Shown: in pieces, positions 9,265-15,176 of the stretch
How positions within the stretch are numbered: the stretch's first letter is position 1
Layout of the letters: each line of letters begins with the position of its first letter
Source of the DNA: Dictyocoela muelleri
Taxonomy: Eukaryota > Microsporidia
Length of the DNA stretch: 15,720 bases
NCBI GenBank assembly: GCA_016256075.1
Contig: SDVU01000293.1
Location: 1 to 15,720, forward strand
Reading direction: 5' to 3'
Made by a program: the position numbers and the translations under genes
The notes under the pieces: generated by a model
Seen by the model: only the letters and a program-made list of their open reading frames with translations
What the model was told of the DNA's origin: nothing
Database searches by the model: none

Positions 9265-10046
9265 TCTCTAAAAAATCTAATTACATGATTTTCCTGCAAA
9301 AGTATTTCACCAATATCCATTTCGCTAGCATATGTTTTTATTGTAAAATCTCTATTCATGTTTTGATAGTGCAGTATATTTGACCGAGTAAACCATTTTT
9401 GATATTCTTATAGATTTATGTATTCTCATCATTCCATTTAATTGTATTTACTTTTTATTTATTTTCAGTAATTTTAAGAATTTTTACGCTCAAATTTTGA
9501 ACGATTGGCCAGAAATAGTTTATAAAACCTAATAATCGCTACAGATGTTTTACATTTTTAGGTATATGAAAATTGAATACTTTCACAAAGAAAGATCTGG
9601 CTTATAAATATGAGAACTAATAGCACATCCTAGATATGTTACTTCATTTTTGAAAATTTGCTTTTTTCTTTATTTATTGATAAGTTTCTATTTTTTAATA
9701 TTTCCAACACATTTATAACATGTTTTGCATGTTCGGAAATGCTCGAGGACTGTACCAATATGTCATCTAAGTAACTTTATAAATTGTTATATTCAAAACA
9801 ATATTTCATTGCTCTTTGAAAACTTCTAGGCGCATTTGTCGCTTAAAATGGTAGTTTGTTAATTCATACTTCCGCACAGCAAAACAATGACGTTTTATAT
9901 TTATCTTCTTCTGCTATTTCTATATGATGATATCCCAATTCAAATGAATTTGTGAAAACCATTGACACCGGCTCGTGAACAACTCGCATAGATTAAAAAA
10001 TGTATATTTTCAAAAAAAAAACTATTAAAAAATTGATATAATAAAT

Positions 10047-10922
10047 TTAATCAAAATTCCAATTAATGTTATTTAGAAATATATTCATTAAATCACAAAA
10101 TTCATAAATATGATTGTTATCAATTATAATTCGCAATCCTAATTCATAGTTAGCATCAAGAAAATCAAGAAAATTGGATCACCATGTTCAGCTTTCTATA
10201 TGTTTCTATTTCGTAAAGATTCTATTTCTTGCAAATTGTTAATGAACCTTGCTATATTTGGATGATGAACAGTAACAATACTATTCAAGTACCTATTAAA
10301 TGCATCACAACGATTATTTGTTCTTGGTATCGATTTCTTAATTCTTTCATAAACATTCCAGAAAGAAATTTTGAATATTGGATCCGCGTATTAGTAATCA
10401 TTACCAATTAACATTCCTTTAGAATATTTATTGAATTGCAAAATGTTTGAATTTTTATCATAATTATTAATTTCTATTTCACTATTACTTATTATTTTAA
10501 CAACATCATTATGATTAAAAAAGCGAGGTTATATATATAATATTATCAATTTTCGAAATCGAAATTCTTCTTTGTATAAACACCCCTTCAATTCTTGAAT
10601 TTTTCTCCAACAAATCAGTCCAAAATGAAATAAACTTACGTATGTTTGTGATTTGGGGAATATACTCTTCATTGAATTCGGAAATGCCTCCTCAAAATCA
10701 ATTATCAAATATTTTTAATTAAATCCAGCTAATTCATTTGATGTTTTAAATATTTTTTTTTTCGTAAGATGTTCTTTTTTTGAACATGATAGGATAAACG
10801 AGACGGAAAAACTTCTTGTGTATATAAATCTATTTATTGTTATTAATTGCATGTCTTATGATGGTTCTGATCTAAACATACTATCAATAGTAAATATTGA
10901 TTTTTATTCCATTATTTCATTT
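10047..10922 (-). pseudogene. MULE transposase, C-terminal piece
   Basis: Blocks in family order are VFPSRLSYHV, LIIDFEEA followed by FPNSMKSIFP, LFHFGLICWRKIQELKG (the family's C-x-F-H-L...W-R-K-I-Q block), and SIPRTNNRCDAFNRYLNS (the family's LPRTNN...E...N block) with HHPNIARFINNLQEIESL. The segment FEEA carries the DFE of the DDE core. The last reading block ends near LNNINWNFD at a stop at 10047-10049, like the usual C-terminus. Several frameshifts and stops interrupt it, so it is inactive. The enzyme family cuts and pastes MULE DNA. Confidence 0.82.
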
Positions 10923-11230
10923 GGTACTGTGTACCAGATTTTACCAGAAATTAAATGCTAAAAATAGACCATATAACAGTAAAAAATATGTTTTTGGAAG
11001 TAACTTCGCGTGATTTTAGCGAAATTATAAAAAAAATCATGCTAGTAATTACTATTCAAAAAAAACTAATTAATCCTTGATTAATTAGACATTTTTAGTA
11101 ATTTTTGCAAGAAATCTTTTTTTATAAGTCTCACCAATGTCAAGCGAAGTTACATCCAAAAATATATTTTTGCCTGTTATATTTCTATTTTTAGCACGTT
11201 AATTTCTGGTCATATAGGGGACACAGTACT
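10923..11230. mobile_element. 308-bp foldback element inside the MULE
   Basis: Ends read ggtactgtgt on the left and, reversed, agtactgtgt on the right. The arms pair along nearly their whole length (for example gaagtaacttcgcgtga with the complement of tcaagcgaagttac) to a perfect 10-bp core, 11066-11075 with 11079-11088, around a 3-base loop. It carries no gene. Flanks tttcattt (10915-10922) and tttcattc (11231-11238) are an 8-bp target duplication with one mismatch. It separates two consecutive blocks of the MULE reading frame. The terminal RGTAC and the 8-bp duplication match Merlin copy 2, which suggests mobilisation by a Merlin transposase. Confidence 0.85.
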
Positions 11231-11606
11231 TTTCATTCATTATAGGCGACTGGAAAATAATAATTCGATCTAGATAGCAAATACCAGTATCAAATATCAA
11301 AACATTCTCGCTTTTTAAATTAAATCGGAGAATTTTCGGAATATCTTCGCTAGGAACAATATACTTTTAAATTTCTTCAGTTCGAGTTCTATCAACTATT
11401 ATTTTAAAAGCATGTTAATTCTCAATTTCTTTTATTTTTTTATCAGGCAAGCCATTTACAATCCCTTTTACGATATCTGAAAATTTCTATTTTGTTTTCA
11501 AAGCTGTTTGTTTTATCTCCCATGCTGTTTGTGATCTTATTACTTTAGTGCTATATGCTGCATGAGAGAGATCTCGAACGAATTCATAATCAATATTTGA
11601 AATGAC
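11230..11606 (-). pseudogene. MULE transposase, middle piece
   Basis: The upstream end carries DLSHAAYSTKV, which matches the histidine half of a FLYWCH finger (usual form HSHAPDATKV; the first of the two histidines is replaced by leucine). Then KQTALKTK and SDIVKGIVNGLPDKKIKEIE match the linker of animal MULEs. VPSEDIPKILRFNLKS and LIFDTGICYLDRIIIF match the block before the catalytic core (usual form LIFDSG...RIIIFG). A few in-frame stops show decay. The piece is bounded on both sides by insertions. Confidence 0.82.
11599..11606. repeat. 8-bp target duplication, left copy, of Merlin copy 2
   Basis: gaaatgac here and aaaatgac at 14881-14888 flank the 3.27-kb element 11607-14880. Seven of eight bases match, and 8 bp is the target-duplication length known for Merlin elements. 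Confidence 0.75.
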
Positions 11607-11914
11607 GGTACTTTTCTGATTTGGTAAAGTAAAATATTGATATATAGAAACGGACAAGAAAAACTATTTATACAACAATAACATTATAATGATTCAGTAC
11701 TACAAGAGGTATTTTTTTATTTTATATACTCTTTTATTTTATTATTTACAAGTATCTTCCACTTCAGGGATGAAACTTGTAAATTATAAAATAAAGGAGT
11801 ACATATAATAAAAAATACCTCTTGTAGTACAGAATCATAATACTGTTATTGTTGTATAAATAGTTTTTGAAGTCCGTTTCTATATATCAATATTTTTGCA
11901 TTACCAAATTAAAA
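11607..11914. repeat. left terminal palindrome of Merlin copy 2
   Basis: Arms 11607-11753 and 11775 to about 11914 pair along their length around a 21-base loop. Examples are gtactacaagaggtatt with aatacctcttgtagtac and tatttatacaacaataaca with tgttattgttgtataaata. The outer end of the inner arm is slightly decayed (taccaaattaaa). It shares its sequence with 14637-14880. Alone, it would be taken for a 300-bp foldback MITE. Confidence 0.9.
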
Positions 11915-11935
11915 AAAAATCGGAAATTTAAAACC

Positions 11936-11953
11936 TTATGAGACCTCATAAGA
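11936..11953. repeat. short perfect hairpin
   Basis: cttatgag and ctcataag are perfect 8-bp arms with a 2-base loop, 20 bp inside the left terminal palindrome of Merlin copy 2. There is no T-run or coding context to suggest a terminator; it may be a subterminal transposase site. Confidence 0.4.
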
Positions 11954-11984
11954 ATTTATCGAAAATAGGAATTTTTGCTTTAGT

Positions 11985-12636
11985 GAAATATTTAAGAATA
12001 GAAAAAGTGGCAAAGAGCATTTTAGAAAGGGTAGGAATTATTAAACTTAATAAGGCCTGCCCAATATGTCGCTCTGATATGAATTTTCATCAAATTAAAT
12101 GAGAGTTATTTTATTGCAAGAAGGAATGTAAAATGAAAATACCCATTAAGAATAACATAATATGCAAAATATGAAAGTTGGGTACAAAAAATTCATATTA
12201 TTCGCTTATTTTTACCTTTACAAAGAAACACTTACAAAAGCTCTAATCAGAAATCTAAAAACTTCTACAACATTAATAATGAGTTTGAAATTAAGAATTG
12301 AACAGAAAATAATTCAATTTAACAAAAATACGATGATGTTTGGAGGAAAAGGGGTGACTGTAGAGATTGATTATTTATTAATGTCATCAGCAAAATATGG
12401 TAAAGGTAATTTCCCAATACAAACATAGGTTTTCGGAGTAGTGGAGCGTGAATCTGGAACGTGCTATATACAAGTAGTTCCTGACAGATCTCGTAAGACT
12501 TCAGAGAAAAATTATCAAAGAAATTGTGTGTGATTCAACAATTATTATGACTGATAAAGCCAAAGTCTATGATAATTTGTCAAAGATAGGTTTTGAGCAT
12601 TATAATGTTAATCACTAAAAAAACATTATAGATCCG
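11985..12636 (+). pseudogene. Merlin transposase of copy 2, N-terminal and core part
   Basis: A zinc ribbon remnant reads CPICRSDM (cysteine near 12058) and FYCKKEC. The core follows with FGGKGVTVEIDYLLM (first catalytic aspartate kept), KYGKGN, FGVVERESGTCYIQVVPDRS, and IIMTDKAKVYDNLSKIGFEH (second aspartate kept). These match the IS1595/Merlin DDE fold closely. Frameshifts and stops, for example near 12427 and around 12500, break it. The gene stops abruptly at 12636, where Merlin copy 3 is inserted, and resumes at 13868. Confidence 0.85.
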
Positions 12637-12664
12637 GGTCTTGTTCAGTATTATGCCTACCACT

Positions 12665-12678
12665 AAGGTAGCTACCTT
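12665..12678. repeat. 14-bp perfect palindrome next to the left end of Merlin copy 3
   Basis: aaggtagctacctt is its own reverse complement and lies 8 bp inside the left terminal repeat. It may be a subterminal binding site for the transposase. That is inference. Confidence 0.5.
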
Positions 12679-12679
12679 G

Positions 12680-12884
12680 GATTTGATTCTTATTTTTTCT
12701 TTATATTTAACCCTTAATGGTTTAAAAAAATAAAAAATATTTTAAAAATTTATTTAATAAAATATTATAATTTATTTTTATCGAAATTAAATTTTTTTTT
12801 AATTAAATATAATCTAAATTTAAATTAAAGACAACGTTAAACACTATTAAAAAAATTGATTTATGTTAAAATATTGTTAATATT
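12680..12884. other. non-coding 3' part of Merlin copy 3
   Basis: Very A/T-rich, with no reading frame of note. It lies between the transposase stop (12885-12887 on the minus strand) and the left terminal repeat, so it is the element's 3' untranslated part. Confidence 0.5.
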
Positions 12885-13770
12885 TTAAAAAAACATCTCC
12901 GAAATATCGCCAACATTGTTACCTTTAAGAAATCTTTGCCTAAAAGTAAATTCTTCTAACCAGTCATCAATTTCATCTCTTTTTACAACATGTTGTTTTC
13001 TCATCTCGGATTTAAGTATGGCCCTTAGAATTTCAATGTTATTAGAATAATTGCCATCTAGCGCCTTTATTCATTCAGAATGGTAAACGATCTTATGATT
13101 TAAATCCAAACTGTTTGCACAGAAGGATATGAAGGATATGAAGGATATCCATCTGTGCAAAACAGAGAAAAAACATTATTTCTATTTTCGATAACAGCTT
13201 TAAGTGTATTTGCTTGTCTATTTTCTACCCTTCTAACTAAAATATTTCTCTCGAGTGTATTATCAATTATTTTAAAAATTCATACTGTATCTGGAATTTC
13301 ATCATCAGCGCTAGTTGTAGTTCTTATGATTTTTTTTACGACATAAAACTGTCTCATCAGCTTTAACGCATTTATTATGACCTCCAAAAATTATCTTTAA
13401 ATAATTTACATTTTTAAACTCACGCCTTAATAACTTGCGAGCATTAGAAAAGGGTTTCATTAGATATGTTGTCTAAAAAACCTTTTATTTGATAATAACT
13501 CATATTTAGAATTAACAAATATATTAAAAATAAATAATGATTAATTCTTATTTAATACTGAAAAGTGGTGTTCTTATTCGACAGTTTTTATAATTACACC
13601 AATAAATAATCCTGTCTATCCCATTCACTGTTGATATTGTAATTTTAGAAATATTACCGCTCTTATCACAAATAATTTCCTCACGTATAATCCCATTATC
13701 AATTAAAAAATTTCTAGTTTCTAAAACGTTTTTAAAACATTCATGATAATATAAAAAATTTTTAACATAT
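12885..13770 (-). pseudogene. Merlin transposase of copy 3, DDE residues kept
   Basis: From the N-terminal side: a segment with LIDNGIIREEIICDKSGN and IIYWCNYKNCRIRTPLFSIK (zinc-ribbon-like cysteines), then QIKGFLDNISNETLF, then FGGHNKCVKADETVLCRKK with the first catalytic aspartate. RNILVRRVENRQANTLKAV is a family block. CTDGYPSYPSYPSV carries the second aspartate. SEWIKALDGNYSNNIEILRA holds the glutamate, and KRDEIDDWLEEFTFRQRFL is the usual C-terminal block ending in a stop. All three DDE positions are present, but at least three frameshifts or stops (near 13555 and in 13270-13350, among others) make it inactive. It is the best-kept Merlin gene in the window. Confidence 0.87.
13122..13148. 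repeat. 9-bp triplication in the catalytic region
   Basis: gaaggatat occurs three times head to tail. On the coding (minus) strand it gives YPS three times directly after the catalytic TDG of Merlin copy 3. Being a multiple of three it keeps frame. It sits in the centre of an inverted repeat (ctgtttgcacaga at 13111-13123 against tctgtgcaaaacag at 13152-13165). Confidence 0.85.
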
Positions 13771-13801
13771 GAGTTATTTTTTTAAAAAAAATATTTTGCT
13801 T

Positions 13802-13863
13802 TTGTTCGGTATTATGCCCACATTTATATTTTTAATTTTTTTTTAAGGCATAATACCGAACAA
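13802..13863. repeat. doubled terminal repeat at the right end of Merlin copy 3
   Basis: ttgttcggtattatgcc (13802-13818) is the exact reverse complement of ggcataataccgaacaa (13847-13863) in the right terminal repeat. The 28-base spacer is A/T-rich. The left end has only a single copy. The doubling puts two opposed transposase ends within 66 bp. Confidence 0.9.
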
Positions 13864-13867
13864 GACC

Positions 13868-14050
13868 GTAGATATTATAACTGGAGCCCACACACAAATA
13901 ATTAAAAGTTTGTGGAATATTTTTAAAAAGAAAAAACATATTGATTAAGAACTGCAAGGAAACGGCTCGGATATATTGTCACGTATTTTGTTTTTTTTAT
14001 GAATAATAGGAATATGCCATTTATAGAGTTTCTAAGTGTTTTGAAATAAA
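13868..14050 (+). pseudogene. Merlin transposase of copy 2, C-terminal part
   Basis: VDIITGAHTQIIKSLWNIFK continues the frame left at 12636 and matches the family's VDPxTGAHTQxIESLW block. Lysine stands where the third catalytic glutamate is expected. The following residues (KETARIYCHVF and similar) fit the C-terminal helix region but with broken frames. The gene fades out near 14050, before the SINE. Confidence 0.8.
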
Positions 14051-14083
14051 TTATTATTTATATATATATTTTTTTTATCATAT

Positions 14084-14097
14084 TGAGTTTTTGCACA
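14084..14097 (+). repeat. 14-bp target duplication of the SINE, left copy
   Basis: tgagtttttgcaca here is repeated exactly at 14578-14591. A perfect 14-bp duplication is typical of LINE-mediated (target-primed) insertion and defines the SINE as 14098-14577. Confidence 0.9.
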
Positions 14098-14577
14098 AGC
14101 CAGATAGCATTGTGGTTAACACTCTTAAATGTACATTTAAGTATCGTGTTCGAATCCTGCTGACGCACTCTTTAATAAATAACACTCTTTAAAAAATAAT
14201 GATGGAATGACATTAAGCGGTCATAACTCTATAATTAAAGTATAATATACAGTTGTTCCAGTGTGGTATAGCTATTTAAGATTTGGTCTAATATGACAAT
14301 GAAGCAGAAGGGACTTTCCTAGGTGTGAGTATGAGTGCGGCACGCATCTCGGCAGAAAGTAGTGATAATAAAATTAAATGAAAAAGCCTCTAATTACCTG
14401 TATCCTGCCGAGTCATTGATAAAACGAAAATCGCGTATACAGCTGGACTTCTAGGTAGCTAAGGAAGAGACTATTATAGGAACACCAAGAACCAAAGGTC
14501 CAGATCCAAGGAAGTGACAGCTCTCTGGGTTGGCTGCTACAGATATTGTCAGCATGTAATATATATATATATATATA
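14098..14577 (+). mobile_element. tRNA-derived SINE, 480 bp, with (TA)n tail
   Basis: The element lies between two perfect 14-bp target duplications. Its first 70 bp look like a decayed tRNA gene: an A-box-like tagcattgtgg (14105-14115) and a B-box-like tgttcgaatcc (14147-14157), spaced as in an RNA polymerase III promoter. The body (about 14170-14560) is less A/T-rich than its surroundings and has no reading frame. It is shared with 7558-7855, including a 19-bp identical block at 14407-14425. The tail is about ten TA repeats (14558-14577). It would be copied by the machinery of a partner LINE not present in the window. I do not recognise the family. Confidence 0.85.
14105..14157 (+). promoter_or_regulatory. 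Pol III A and B boxes of the SINE
   Basis: The A box TAGCATTGTGG fits TRGYNNARNNGG except at one or two places. The B box TGTTCGAATCC fits GGTTCGANTCC except at the second base. They are about 31 bp apart, as in a tRNA gene without an intron. The surrounding arms do not fold into a good cloverleaf, so this is a promoter relic and not a tRNA. Confidence 0.75.
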
Positions 14578-14591
14578 TGAGTTTTTGCACA
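14578..14591 (+). repeat. 14-bp target duplication of the SINE, right copy
   Basis: Exact copy of 14084-14097, immediately after the TA tail. Confidence 0.9.
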
Positions 14592-14636
14592 TAAAAAAAA
14601 TAAAAAGTTATTGAAAAATACACATCTATTTAAAGA

Positions 14637-14880
14637 TTTTCTGATTTGGTAAAGCAAAAATATTGATATATAGAAACTGACAAGAATAACTATTTATGCA
14701 ACAATAACAATCTTAATATTCTGTACTACAAGAGGTATTTTTATTTTATAAAAATCTTACTATATAAAATGAAATACCTCTTGTAGTACAGAATAATAAG
14801 ACTGTTATTGTTGTATAAATAGTTTTTCTTTTCAGTTTCTATATATCAATATTTTTGCTTTACCAAATCAGAAAAGTACT
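14637..14880. repeat. right terminal palindrome of Merlin copy 2
   Basis: Arms 14637-14750 and 14763 to about 14880 pair around a 12-base loop (ctgtactacaagaggtatt with aatacctcttgtagtacag, tttctgatttggtaaag with ctttaccaaatcagaaa). It shares its arms with 11607-11914 but is about 60 bp shorter because the centre is reduced. Confidence 0.9.
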
Positions 14881-14888
14881 AAAATGAC
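14881..14888. repeat. 8-bp target duplication, right copy, of Merlin copy 2
   Basis: aaaatgac, matching gaaatgac at 11599-11606 with one mismatch. Confidence 0.75.
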
Positions 14889-15025
14889 TGTTAAACTACA
14901 TCACATTTTTTAAACTATGCAGCGTTATATTTTTTTTCTAGCTCTATCAGACTCCAAATACAACATGAAATTATCTAAAAAAAATATTTCGATATTCTTT
15001 TACTTTTTAAAGAAAATATTGCCAT
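14881..15025 (-). pseudogene. MULE transposase, N-terminal FLYWCH piece
   Basis: From a methionine at 15025 the minus strand reads MAIFSLKSKRISKYFF, like the KSKRGKP...L start of FLYWCH-MULE proteins. YLESDRARKK and a frame-shifted arginine-cysteine, followed by FKKCDV, match the YWRC...KKC cysteine pair of the zinc finger. The histidine half (DLSHAAYS) lies 3.3 kb away at the start of the middle piece, across Merlin copy 2. The start was chosen because this ATG gives a family-like N-terminus. Frames shift at least twice in this short piece. Confidence 0.65.
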
Positions 15026-15040
15026 GATATAGGGTTTTTC

Positions 15041-15176
15041 GACCTATATCGTTTTTGTGTCAATCTAGATCGTCATTATGGGTATTTTAAATTTTTTAAA
15101 AAAATGTTTTTCAATCAAGATTGTTTTTGTGTCAATCTTGTTCGTTTTTGTGTCCACCTAGATCGCCACCCTTATG
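15041..15176 (+). repeat. three short direct repeats before the IS630/Tc1-like gene
   Basis: The motif ygtttttgtgtcaatct occurs at 15050-15066, 15122-15138 and (as cgtttttgtgtccacct) 15143-15159. The first and third continue into agatcg. They lie just upstream of the transposase start and are probably terminal or subterminal repeats of that element, where its transposase binds. The other end is outside the window. Confidence 0.65.

Larger units (their letters stand above)
8050..9269 (-). mobile_element. Merlin (IS1595-like) DNA transposon, copy 1
   Basis: The outer ends are ggagctagtccaaaatttt on the left and, reversed, agagatagtccaaaattt on the right, giving terminal inverted repeats of about 20 bp. 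The 8-bp flanks aaagtttc (8042-8049) and aaaaaatc (9270-9277) match at five of eight positions, which could be a decayed 8-bp target duplication of the Merlin type. Inside are a transposase remnant on the minus strand and a minisatellite. It lies inside the RNase H part of the minus-strand gypsy remnant. Confidence 0.8.
7860..9990 (-). mobile_element. second Ty3/gypsy remnant, RT and RNase H, interrupted
   Basis: A minus-strand fragment of a different gypsy lineage. RT blocks lie at about 9990-9480: GYHHIEIAEEDKYKT, TNAPRSFQRAMKY and [19 protein letters not shown] with its YxDD aspartates. An RNase H start, KTYASEMDIGEILLQEN, lies at about 9355-9285. No LTR, gag, protease or integrase is recognised. 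Merlin copy 1 sits inside the RNase H part, and faint RNase H-like residues resume on its far side (about 8040-7860). Heavily broken, and older than Merlin copy 1. Confidence 0.82.
12637..13867 (-). mobile_element. Merlin transposon, copy 3, nested in copy 2
   Basis: Ends ggtcttgttcagtattatgcc (12637-12657) and ggcataataccgaacaagacc (13847-13867) are 21-bp terminal inverted repeats with one mismatch. The element is 1231 bp and carries its transposase on the minus strand. Flanks around it share tagat (left 12629-12633, right 13869-13873), as expected of a decayed 8-bp target duplication. The transposase of copy 2 continues in register on the far side (VDIITGAHTQ). Confidence 0.87.
11607..14880 (+). 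mobile_element. Merlin (IS1595-like) transposon, copy 2, with palindromic ends
   Basis: The left end ggtacttttctgatttgg and the right end, reversed, agtacttttctgatttgg form the terminal inverted repeats. Each end continues as a long palindrome (11607-11914 and 14637-14880). Between them are the two halves of one plus-strand Merlin transposase (about 11985-12636 and 13868-14040), split by Merlin copy 3, and then a SINE. Without those inserts the element would be about 1.55 kb. An 8-bp target duplication (gaaatgac/aaaatgac) and the MULE reading frame on both outer sides show that these are the true ends. Confidence 0.78.
10047..15025 (-). mobile_element. MULE (Mutator-like) transposon with FLYWCH finger, split in three
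   Basis: One minus-strand transposase gene read in three pieces: 15025-14881, 11606-11230 and 10922-10047. Together they are about 1.4 kb (about 465 codons), close to the usual length of animal MULE transposases with an N-terminal FLYWCH finger. The two gaps are a 3.27-kb Merlin element and a 308-bp foldback, each flanked by an 8-bp near-perfect target duplication, which supports true interruption. Terminal repeats of the MULE itself were not identified. Its 3' end lies about 60 bp from the truncated start of the minus-strand gypsy RT. Confidence 0.8.

Noticed and set aside
10229-10411. Plus-strand reading frame
   Set aside because: Antisense shadow of the MULE C-terminal block with PRTNN on the minus strand.
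11611-11914. An independent MITE insertion
   Set aside because: The outer flank pairs as a target duplication with the far end at 14881-14888 and not with the sequence after 11914, so it is better read as one end of Merlin copy 2.
13155-13346. Plus-strand hydrophobic frame resembling a membrane protein
   Set aside because: It is antisense to the Merlin copy 3 core; the hydrophobic look comes from reading the opposite strand.
14098-14170. A functional tRNA gene
   Set aside because: A and B boxes are present but the acceptor and T arms do not pair well, and the segment is the head of a SINE with target duplications around the whole 480 bp.
7558-14570. The two SINE bodies as LTRs of a 7-kb element
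   Set aside because: They are only about 70% identical, lack matching TG...CA ends, and the later copy has its own 14-bp target duplication. The material between them is unrelated nested transposons.
14451-14657. Minus-strand reading frame
   Set aside because: It runs across the SINE body, the TA tail and the edge of the right terminal palindrome, so it spans element borders and is not a gene.
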